Of a DNA stretch of 64,000 bases, positions 1 through 11,027 are shown piece by piece. Positions within the stretch are counted from its first letter, which is position 1, and every line of letters begins with the position of its first letter. This stretch comes from Eleginops maclovinus (lineage: Eukaryota; Chordata; Actinopteri; Perciformes; Eleginopidae): assembly GCF_036324505.1 (NCBI RefSeq), contig NC_086349.1, positions 21,180,247-21,244,246 on the forward strand, in the 5' to 3' direction. Made by a program: the position numbers and the translations under genes. The notes beneath the pieces are model-generated. The model was given only the letters and a program-made list of their open reading frames with translations, was not told where the DNA came from and ran no database searches.

Positions 1-3000
1 ACAATACGACAGATACTGTAGAAGGCATTATTGAGTGCTGTGTTTTGGTGCAGTTTTCATTATGTGGTTGCTCTTTGAAAGGCAGACCTCAGTCAGAAGA
101 AATTAGTCAATATGCTGGACCTCAAAGCATGAGTTAGGAAATGGGTAATTCAGGGTGTTCCTGCCAATAACAACCTCAGAAGCCTTAATCCATACAATAA
201 TGACATGTCTTTCTACAGAGCATTTCCACTCTTCATCACTCATGTTTTGTCAAAGTTAGGTTCTGTATTAAACTGGAAAGCCAATGACATAAAAAGAAGT
301 TACTGCCTAAACTGTTTGTCAATGCACTTGAAGCCATAAGTAGTGCTTGTCTTTGTTAGAGTAACTAAATGTATCCCAGTTGTTTACACAGACAACATGG
401 GTAACTAAAGAGCTAACACAATAATAAAAACAAGCATCTTTTGATGAGATAAACAAGAATACCTGTCTTTAAAATATAGGACAAACTGTAGTTGATAGAT
501 TTTTTTTACTTTTGAAAGTACTGTGTTACAGTGCTTTAAAACTGGAGGATTGCTTTTACCCAGCACTTTCCTTCAACTGATTACAATTACACCCAGTCAC
601 CTGTAGTTTGTAATATACAGTGGTGTTAAAGTCCTGTACCAAGAACTATTTCAATAGCATCTTACATATTCAGATTTTTCTTCAGACTATGCATCATGTA
701 GTGCTGTTGTGAGCCACAATACAAACAGAAATGATATGCATTATTGTCACCTTTTGAATAATGTTTGGACAAAAAGCAGTTGTCTGTAACTATGAGAGGA
801 GCTTCAGGAATAAACTGCTCTCCAGGATTACAAATTGTGGCACATAATAGCATCTAAATATTGCATTTCTTGTGTGGCATTCAAATAAACACAGAGGTGA
901 GACTCCAACATGGTTAGTTTTAATCAAAACAACACCAATTAGACCTACAATCATCACTGTAAGTTAACATTACAGCTGCAAATGTGGATCTTGTGTGTGA
1001 AGACGGCCACATGACAGGTTAGTGCAGCAGAGTCAGAACAGTAGGTCAAACACACAGGTTCATCAGAGCAAGCCAACAGAAGGACTACTTAAAACCGTAC
1101 CGTCATGTTGGACGTTTAAGCAGAAAAAACTTCCAGCAGGACACCGAAACCGATACTTGGATCGAAACGTCACCAAGACTGTGAAATCGTCACGGCTCAA
1201 CAGCCACCAGATGTGAACTCGGCTGAACATTAACAACAAACAAAGGACAACACATAAGGTCTCATCACAAGACTTATGTTTCTCTAAAACGCTCTGAAGA
1301 CAACTGGATAATGTGAATCCTCAAATAAGGCAAACAGAATGTGCAAGCTGTGATTAGGGCAAATAATAGACATATCAGCTTATATCATGTGTGTGTCGAA
1401 TGACCTCTTTGGAGACATTACAGATGTGTATATGGTGCTTCAAACATGTGTAATGTATTTTTGTAGCCATTGTGAAAGTTCTTGGTATCACCGTAAGACC
1501 TGGGCGCCACTGTACACTTTACTGAGACTTTTCACTTTTGCAAAATGTAGTTTTTGCCAATACATTGGTTACTGTCAGTATGAGATTCATGTTTTTAAAA
1601 TAAACCCTGGTTCTTTGAGTTTTGTATACTTGATTCTGTGCTGTTGTGCCACACAAAATTCATATTGATCATATTACATTAACAGAAATTTGAGCAGGAT
1701 GTCTTTAGAGCCAAAGCCTGATATAGCTCAACCCTAACTGCTATAGAGTTCAGGTTGTATCCAATAATGATTTAAATATAACATTGATTTATTATGATGG
1801 AAATGCTCACTAGAATACCCAGCCCAAAGCCGGAAATAGTCCCCAGCAAATCAAATATTTATTCCTACTCCTGAATAATCGCTAAAGATGTAGCCAGTCT
1901 CCAGGTGTTTTATGTGCATATTATATGTGGAAGAGTTTTGGTTTGTTGTTCATTCAAATGTGCTGAAATTGCAGTGTTTTTCAGTAGGTTGCAACCTAAA
2001 TATTCCCCAAAGACAAGAGGTCAGCTTTAAAAAATGTTGTTTGACTGAATAGGTCAGTACCCCTTGCACTCTGCAGGGAAGATAGAGATATGTCGTCCTC
2101 ACATGACCAAAGCATGTCCAGTGCATGCTGCTTGAGCTCTCAATGTGTGTGTGTGACAATGAATGAATAACTGGGCTTTCCAGGTTTCAACATGTTGGGA
2201 CAGAGGAAGATTGCAACACACTAACATTGGAAAGTAACATACAACTTGTATGCATCAAACAGAAGGGTTGCATGCCAGTCAAATATGCCACTTAAAGAGG
2301 GGTTTTTTAAAAAGTTCATAACTAAAACAGTCTTCAACATTCATATTTAAAGAGTGTGTTGTATAGGTTTTTGTGTATGTAAATGGTCTGCAAAGGCTTA
2401 AGTTCCCTCCAGAGTGTTTTCTCTCCACACAACCCCCACCCTGCCTGAAACACCTCCTTTGGACCCCTTTGATTAATTTTGTAACAAAAAGACAGCACTA
2501 TGTTACACTTGCGAGTCTATTGGCTAGTGCTCCAACACATTGTACGAGATAGGCTAAGGGGCGGGACATCTCTAAGCGGTTGGGCAATCACAAGAGAGAC
2601 TGGGATCTGGATTCAGACAGAGGGTGAAAAGAGGTGCTGCAGCGCAGGCAGTATGAGAAAAATAAAGACCTTTTTGAACATTAAAGCATGGAGACATGTC
2701 ACGGTAGAGGCACAAAATATAAATATGAGCACAAAGAGCCCCTTTAAATCTTTTTATTGGTCGAAGCAGAATCAAAGCGGTTAGAGTAGAGAAACAATGT
2801 CAAATGAAATGAATAATTTATTTAATTAGTTGGCAAAAGTGTTTGTAAGCTTAGTAGTTACGTACATACAAAAGGGTGTAAAGTAATTAAACAACTTGAA
2901 TCCCTAAAATGCAGTAAAGCTACAAGAAAGACACTGCAAACTGTAATAAACTACTCCCAACACTAATTATTAAATATTACCACAATCAACATTGTGTTTG

Positions 3001-3224
3001 CTGCACATCCTCCTCGTTTCTACTGAACCAAAGTGTGTACTGTATGCTGTTGGCTTGCAATAGACAGAAAGTCTCAATCGATTATATGCACATCATTCAG
3101 ATGGACAGGAAGTCTCTCCCTCCCTCTCTCTCTCTTCACTCTGGCCGGTTACAGTCATTGTGTTCAGCCTCTCCCACTCATCACTGCTGCAGTATCCCTG
3201 CTCTCACTCTCTGACCTTCCACAG
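1..3224. other. Gene-free flank or intron upstream of the ppp1r12b exons
   Basis: No exon with splice sites and recognisable protein was found here. The reading frames are short and low in complexity. The DNA is AT-rich with one dispersed repeat at about 2290-2750. Because the gene's next recognisable exon (4491) begins in the middle of the MYPT protein, this stretch is most simply an intron of ppp1r12b. It could instead be a promoter region if the candidate start exon at 3225 is real. Confidence 0.5.
2290..2750. repeat. Dispersed teleost repeat (MITE-like)
   Basis: The block contains phrases I recognise from many fish introns: TTGGCTAGTGCTCCAACACA, then a stretch ending GAACATTAAAGCATG, and a terminal CCCCTTTAAA. 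The two ends are A/T-rich with TTTAAA. I have no database match, so family and exact ends are inferred. No coding capacity is seen. Confidence 0.45.
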
Positions 3225-3249
3225 GCACCATGCAGGCATTTGTTCCAAG
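3225..3249 (+). CDS. ppp1r12b: Candidate 25-nt ppp1r12b microexon with alternative start
   Basis: A 25-nt segment lies between a strong acceptor (pyrimidine-rich tract ending CCACAG) and a perfect donor (GTAAGT). It contains an ATG at 3230 with A at -3. The frame from that ATG reads MQAFVP and ends with two bases of an Arg codon. Those two bases join exactly in phase to the single leading G of the exon at 4491, giving [17 protein letters not shown]. It could be a short internal exon of the long form, or the second exon of a short transcript that begins here. No homologue of the MQAFVP segment is known to me, so the call rests on splice sites, phase and start context. Confidence 0.45.
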
Positions 3250-4490
3250 GTAAGTTTCAGAAAGACATGAGTCATGCTGTTATATTCACGGATATTTATT
3301 TCAAAATCTTTATTTTCAGCCTGCCAAGAATACACAGTTCTGGCATGGCTCCTAGTCCTCATGTGTATCATCTTAATGTGTGGTAACTGTTCTCTGTATA
3401 GGCGCTGTGGGCCTGTTTGAACTGATGTAATGGGAGCTTGTAGTTTACTGTAGGGGCTGTAAATTAGTCCCACTCACGATAAGCTTTTTTTATGTACACA
3501 AGTAATTATTGGCTCAGGGATATTATTCTTAGCAACTATTTTAGCATATTAATTACTAACATTTTTAATCAAGTTTGCATAAGAGGAGCATTTGCCTAAA
3601 CTTAACTCATCTGCTGTGGATCTGTTTGTGAGCTAGCTTATTGTGGGGTATTTTACTGAGTCATTTTGTGGGATCACCCTATATACTACAGTCCATTTGC
3701 TATGCTTTTCACATTGTACATTAGCTTGTGAGGCTGACCAGTTCGCTGACTCTCAGGCAGGATTCAGGGTGACTCCAGCACTGACAGATCAATAGCAGTA
3801 AAGCGTAGCAGAGCAGGGCGGTTAGCTCTCAGGGTAAAACATGAGCCTCTCCGCTGATGCTTGCTCAGCTCTTTCTGTGTGTCTGTTAAACCTCTTGCGG
3901 AAATCGAGCTGAGGTCTTGAGGACATGTTGAAAATGCATTTTCAGAGCCTCTTGCCTCCTTAATTTGATCTACTTCCTCTTGAATTAGATGTTGGGATGC
4001 TGCATAATGCGGGGGGAACCTATTAAGGAATGTAAGCCATCTGGGTGTTACACCAGCATAAGGCACTATTAAGGATACCCAGCAGGAGGTTAGAGGATTG
4101 TGGCTGCTGGGCATTTTGTTGCATTTGTTATAAGAAAGATGTACGTGGTATATTATAAATTGTTCACAGTTTTTAAAATGTTGTATTACGTTATATAAAT
4201 TACCACACTAGGGCTGTATTACCAACTTAGCATAGTGGTCAGCTACCAAAAGAACATATATAAGACTTATACACGTACATATCAAGTTAAAACAGTGCTT
4301 TTATATACCTTCATTGTGTGGCTCTCATGGAGGAACTCCTATATATAAAATGCAATTTTTTTTTTTGATGATTTGCCCTGAACATAAATTGTAAACCATA
4401 TTCTGTTCGTTGTATATATTTCTTTGACAGTGCCCCTTTTAAGTCCCATTATTTGAATTATATTAACAGTTGTTTTTTTTACCCACCCAG
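3250..4490 (+). other. Intron between candidate microexon and the 4491 exon
   Basis: AT-rich noncoding DNA. It ends in a T-rich tract and CACCCAG acceptor just before 4491. No further exon, repeat or RNA gene was recognised. Confidence 0.5.
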
Positions 4491-4581
4491 GTCGTACCTG
4501 ACCCCGGTGAGGGATGAAGAAGCGGAGTCCCAGAGGAAAGCAAAGTCTCGTCATGCTAGACAGACCCGCAGGTCAACACAG
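4491..4581 (+). CDS. ppp1r12b: ppp1r12b exon ([10 protein letters not shown]...RRSTQ)
   Basis: This exon has one leading base and then 30 codons, from [20 protein letters not shown] to RRSTQ, followed by donor GTAAAG. The segment is nearly identical in all vertebrate MYPT family members. Its last residues, RRSTQ, form the upstream half of the inhibitory ROCK/ZIP-kinase site (Thr696 in mammalian MYPT1, Ser695 being the PKA site). The motif is completed by GV from the next exon. Confidence 0.95.
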
Positions 4582-7500
4582 GTAAAGAACACATGGCTGA
4601 CAGAGGCTCAGGTTTTATTGGATTGTGTGTTTGACTGTTGACGGATGAAGCTGTATGACTGCTCTGCAGGGCGTGACTCTGACAGACCTTAAAGAGGCTC
4701 AGAAGACCATCGGCCTGTCTCCTGCAGAGAGACAGACGGAGGAAGGGATCTGTCTGAGGAAAGGCTCGACAGATGACAGGAGAGTCAGAATCAGCCCGAC
4801 AGAATCCACAGGAACAGAGATCAGTCCAAAATGGAGCAAACTGGACGAGGTTAGTAAGAGGAATTTATGTAGAACTGAAGTGGTTTGTGACTTAAGAGGA
4901 CGTTTCCGATTCATTTTTTCTCTTATACATTTACAGCAGGGAAACATTGAACCCAGGTTAGAGACCATCGCTGAGTCTCCGATGCCAAACCTTTCATACT
5001 CGTCTATTGCTGGATCCTGTGGCCTGCTTTACAGCAACACCTCATTCAGAGGTAAGTGTGTGTATGTTTGTGTGCGTTTGATTTGAATTGTCTTAATTTC
5101 CTTATTGTTTGGGATACCACAGACCCTACTGCTGTATAATCAGGAAATTTGCAAAAATCGTAAGAATAGTTTTCAAAAATAGTTAATAGTTATGTGTAAT
5201 TTTGAGCGAAGAAAGAAGGGCTCCAACATTCAGGAAGAATTTTTCAATAAGTGTCATTGTTTGTCTTCAGCAGTGACTAATAGATGTGTATACTTACATG
5301 ATATTTGCAGCGGGTGAGAGGATGTGGAGAGATGAAAATCAGAACCCTGTTGAAAATGCAGCAGAGATGATCTTTGCTGCAACGCTTCAACAGAAACGAC
5401 ATTTCTGTGACCGTTCAGAATACAACACTGCAGAGGTTTGTGAAAAAAAAACATGCCTATAAATCATAGAAAGAAAAAGACACTTGAGCACTCTGTTGCT
5501 GGCTATTGAATATTTTCTTGTCATTTTTCTTTAGTACCACTAGATGGAGCCAAAACATCTCCCTATGTTGTTATTCCATACCTATTTTAGAGTGAATATT
5601 TACAGTTCACTTAATACAAACTGCTCTTATACATAAAAATCCCTTAATATGTTTTATTTGGCTCATGACATACATTACATATCATCAAATGGTATTAAAA
5701 AAGGCATCTTCCATACTTCAGAGCTGAGAATTATTTCCCACAATCTTTTAGCGGTTTGATATTCATTAGCGCCATTGTTTCATATTCACATCCTGTCTCT
5801 CCTTCACCCAGAGCTAAGTAGCTTCAAAAGGACACCAAACTCTCTCTCTCTGATGCAATATTTTGAGATGCACTGCAATAGGAGCTGTGAAGCAAGTGTT
5901 CAGAGATTCTTTTAACTAGAAGCGCTGCTTAATATCTCACAGAAAGACAGTCCAGGAGGACCTACCACCCCCCTCCTCCTCTCTCTTAGTCGCTTTGCTT
6001 TCTCACATCACATGGCTGAGGTGTCTCAGCATACCATACCATATTGGGCCAACTGAGACGCACTCTGCTCAGTCTTAGCCTTGGATTCAGAGATTGACTT
6101 TCTTTTCTATTTCACCCTCTAAACTGATCCTCCACGTGAGGGCTGTGTGTGATCCACTTGAGCTACAGTGGGGATATTCTACTTATCTGTGTGTCTAAAA
6201 AAGAAGATACAGGCAACAGAAATGATAGGGGATGATAAGGATATAGATTAGCAAGGATATAGTTTGCCTGTGAGCTCCAGGTCAGCGATTCAGCTGTTCC
6301 TCCACGATGGAATCTGAAACAGATCTGTTAGTAACACGAGAGTCTCATAGCGTTACGGGGAGGACTATATCTGTCTGTGATAATCATACCGAGCAGCGAG
6401 GTTTCATAGCCAGCATGACAGGCTGCCCATCAGCACAGCCGACCTCTGCGTGACTCCTTGATGATCTGAGCAGATTTTCCACAGGGACTTCCAGCCACAG
6501 AGAGACAGACAGGTGTAGAGCGAAGAGGCTCTACTGCCTGCTAGATTCTTGGTGATCGTGGCGATTATGATAAGGGGGATTAACAGGATATAGAACTACC
6601 AAGATTATCTTTACAGCCAATTCTACTTTACAGTGACACTTTTATTTAGATTCTTGCTGGTAACTCCAAAACTCAAGATAACTCTGGTAGGAACTCTGGT
6701 GGAGTTTCCTGTATTCCTAAATTACACAAGTATAATATCCCAAAAGTCCTAAAACAAAGGGTGCAATCATACTGGGATTGACTCTAAATAAAAACGTACT
6801 AACAACACTGCCAGTGTAGTTCACTGCCACAAAGTCATATTGGCTACAGATGGTAGAACATATATTACAGATATACTGTATACAAGATGGTTATTGTGGC
6901 CAATTCAGTTTTTAAACAAACCATGCGTCACAAAAGCCCATGTGTCACATTGACACAACCCATAATAATGTAGGAACAAAAGCTGTACATCAACCTTTTC
7001 CAAAGAGCTTAGGAGGCAAGTAAGGGTACTTGAGGGTTAATTAGCACCTCTTTGTTAATGTCATGTGTGTGGATGGTTGTTCACATCCCATCATGGGAGT
7101 CCTTGTTTGATTAATCAGGTCTTTTTTCACCTTCTCTCTGTTTCCTATTCTCTCCATCTTTCTATATTCTCTCCTTCGGTGATTTTATCTTTCCATTTAT
7201 CTTTTTGCCCTGAGCAATGAGGGAGTTAAGGAACAGAGAGATGATGCGTACCTCACTATAAAAGGAAGATAGCATGGGCAGGCCTGTGCATAAGACTATG
7301 GGAAGAAAATAAGAGGGTGTGGGGGGGGGGGGTAGTTTAAAGGAGCAGTCTGACATTTTGAAATATACGCTTGTAAGCTTTCTTGCCAAGCGTTACATAA
7401 GATGATCTGAACAACTTTTTCATTTTCTTGATAGTGAAAACGAAGTAACCGCTAGCTGCTGGTTTGCTGAGCTTAGCATAAACACTTGAAACTGAGTGGA

Positions 7501-8116
7501 AAAGGTAGCATAGCTCTGATTGAAAGGGAAGAATATCTTTCTTCCAGCAACTTTAAAGCTCACATTCATCATTTTAAATTTGCAGTGTGACCATTGAATG
7601 CTACCTTTGCACGATTTTCTGTTTCTACGCTAAAGTAACTTAAACTTCGCTAATCAGCTGCTGGCGGTAGCTTCAAACAGTATTTATTCTATAAAAATGA
7701 GAGAGGTATAGATATCCCCATCTAACTCTAATTAAGAAAGAGGATTATTTATTTTTACAAAACTGAATCTCCCCTTGGGGATTAATAAAGGTTCATTTTA
7801 TTTTAGCTGAAAAACGATTTCCTTAATTAGATGAAGTCTTAAAAAAAAGCTACAACAAAGCCTTCATATCTTTACAAACTTAATTAGACCACAGGATGAA
7901 AGAATTATCATAACAGATGTAGGACAAAATCACCAATGACTTGTAAATACTACAGGGCTTAAATGTAATTTAAATGAAACACATTTTGGTAAGAGGAAAT
8001 GTGCCACGAGTGCTTGGTGTTAACACTGCATAACAGTCATACTAACAGCTCCATCGCACCGCGGGGGTGTAAGGAGTTACTTGATACTTCACGGATGTTG
8101 ATGTCTTCTCTGGTGA

Positions 8117-8163
<47 letters not shown>

Positions 8164-10928
8164 GACCTCCCTTTACACAGACTGCTGCAGCTTCCCCCTC
8201 CAACTCAGGCTTTGTGATCCACGTTCCCCCTTATCCCTGTCCACATCACTGGACAATTTTAGCCCTCAGTGACGAGTCCAGCCATTGCAGAGCTTCTGGC
8301 CGACTGCCAAAGCTGAAGAGGGTGGGAGTGGGGAGACTGGGAGGGCGACCAAGCAGTGAAAGGGGAAGGAGAGATAGAAAGCAAGGGAGGGAGATGGAGA
8401 GGGAGCGTGTGTATAACTTTGGGGAACATAGCAAGAAGCAGCAAAGGGAACAAACTTTTCTCTCTTGGCTGCTTCCTTTGGACTTTTTCACATTTCACCA
8501 AATACCTCTGTGTGGACGGAGCGGAGACTAGGGAGGATAATTTGTTTGCTTCACTGGTTAAAGAGTAATTTCCATGTTTGTGTAATCAACATAAGTTAAT
8601 TTGCTTTGTTGATCTTTGCATTTTTATCTGATTATTGCTGCACTGAGCTTTGAGGAAGGCGTGCACACACACTTGAAAGCTTAGCTGCAGCTCTCTCCAG
8701 CTCATTTGAGTGTGAAGCTGGACTGAGACACACACACACACACTTATATACACACACCTGTTGTTGCTGAGGATTTCCCGGGAGCGCAGTCATGGTTATC
8801 TGCGTCACTGTTGCTTAAGGGAAGCGGTGCGTCTCTACAGCTGTTATCTGGTGGTGGCCTCGTCGGAGTGTTACAGTAGAAGTTGAGCCGCTGCTCCAGA
8901 GAAGAGGGGGGAGATGTCATCCTACTACCCCCGCACCAAGGACCTGACTCGCACCAGGAAGTCAGTGACAGAATCACCGCCGTCCTCACCGTCCGCTACA
9001 GACAAAAACTACAGAGTAAGACCAGAATCGTTTAATATGGAGAAACACAACTTTTCAAAATGTTAAATGTAATGATTTCACTAAATTAGACGGATATATG
9101 TGTGCTATTTATAATTTATTTAAGTGTATTTATTTAAATTGAGCTTCTTAACATCTTAAGTTATTTACCAACTATCAAGTGTAGTATGCTAATCAACATT
9201 GTTAAGAAATGTAAACACTGCACCATATTCTTCAATGGGTGTTAGTGATCGACACCTCAACTAAATAATGAATAACAAAGACATTTTAACATACAACAGC
9301 AAAAATCTCTGGGTAAAACATAAACATTTTAAATAATTGCAGATTAAATAAAAAAAGTTTAGGTATTTGCAATAATTTATGAATGGTTTGTCATTTTTCC
9401 AAGCTAAATACTCTATTTTAAGGGAAAGCGATGACTGCTCACCTAGCAGATTATTGATAACAATTGAAAATCATTCAAAAAGTTGTTGGTTGCAGTCCTT
9501 AGAAAGTATTTGTGTTTGGACATGTGCAGTGGTTACCATGTTCAAAACTGAATTTTCTACATGATGTGCATTTGCATGAATAATCCGCCACTCCCATTTC
9601 ACTAAATTAGTTTATTACAACGAGGAAATACTCGTGAACAACTCATGATCTCAGAGTGTTTGATGACTCCTGTAAGAAAGGCGAGTATTTGATCTGAGAG
9701 TCTGAGCACATTTTCTGGGAGAGACTTTTGGATTGAAACGTTCCTTCTGTAATTTCCTGTTATTTTTTCTACGGCTTAAGTGGCTTATTCTCCTGGGCGT
9801 TGTTTGGATCTTATGTTTATGTCAGTGCGGCGGACTGAGCTCTACTCTGTGCAACAGCCACATTTAAAGAGACAGAAAGAAACACAGAAATATGAAACAA
9901 AGTGTATCTGTCTTTTAGAGATGCACACATTAGCTCATCTAATGTTATGTAACACTACAGACGCTCTCCACGATAATGCCAGTGTTTTCTGATGTAGTTT
10001 TTTAGACTGTCAGTTTCTCTGTGCTGTATCCATGGTGAAACTCAAGCGTTCATTTTCCATGATGTCAGACAAATCTGAATTGGTATGACTTTTCATGGGA
10101 GAGAAAAAGCGAAACAAAAGTGTGTGTGTGTGTGTGGGGGGGGGGGGGGGCACACATGTCATCAGGCACACATTTTTAACCATTGGATGACGCTCATCAT
10201 CTGGCAGTTGTTCAAAGTGGTGGAAAGTAACCAAATACATTCACCCATGTACAGTACTTCAGTATAATTGTACTTATTGTACCTGAGTACTTCCTTTTAT
10301 GCTGCTTTATACTTGCACTCTACTACATTTAAGAGGAACTTCACATTTGTTACTGCACTTAACGTATCCATCAGTTTAATTACTTTCACATTATCCTTTA
10401 CAACAATTCAGATAACAAAACAGGTACAAAAGCAAGGGTTAGAAAACAAATATATGATTTTTTGTGGCAGGATTTGGGTTTTTCTTCTTAATCATTCTAA
10501 GATTTACCTTGTGAAGCTGTGGAGTGGGCCTGAACCCGTGTTTCGGAAACACTGAACTAAACTAACTGTGTTTAAACTAGTTAAAACTAGCTTCATCTCC
10601 CAAATATTACCAAGTCGTTCTTTTGGAAGAATTAATACATTGATTTATTTGGATATTGTTATTACATTTCCTACTTTTTTTATTATTCTACATACTCTAC
10701 AGGACTGACTAGTAATTGAGTAATTTTTATATTGTGGGAATCCAAGTACTACCAACACTGTGTGTGAAGCATTTTGAGTGAGTACTATTGAATAGAAAAC
10801 AAGGCTAAGATAAAGGTAACTGTAATGGAGTACCATAGAAGGAGTGTTGGCTGAAGTAATAAAGGTGAAAGAATGTGGAAGACACATCTTTTACATGTGT
10901 GGTGTTTCAGTGGTACCCCCTACCACCA

Positions 10929-11027
<99 letters not shown>

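Larger units (their letters stand above)
5436..8913 (+). other. Large ppp1r12b intron leading to internal promoter
   Basis: No coding exon was recognised. I searched for the conserved MYPT segment around the second ROCK site (basic run followed by Gly/Ser-Thr-Gly and Phe-Trp) and did not find it. The region holds a foldback repeat (about 7335-7745), a G12 run at 7321, a (GT)22 tract at 8119-8162, and the putative promoter and 5' UTR of the small-subunit transcript at the end. Confidence 0.6.

Noticed and set aside
5533..5560. Splice-acceptor-like TTTCTTTAG followed by an exon
   Set aside because: The frame needed (phase 0) meets TAG after two codons, and the sequence resembles a common repeat phrase.
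8214..8531. 105-aa Arg-rich frame, considered as the missing basic MYPT exon
   Set aside because: It lacks the conserved Thr-Gly-x-x-Phe-Trp motif. The Phe-Trp codons near 8297 are in another frame that is closed by a stop just upstream.
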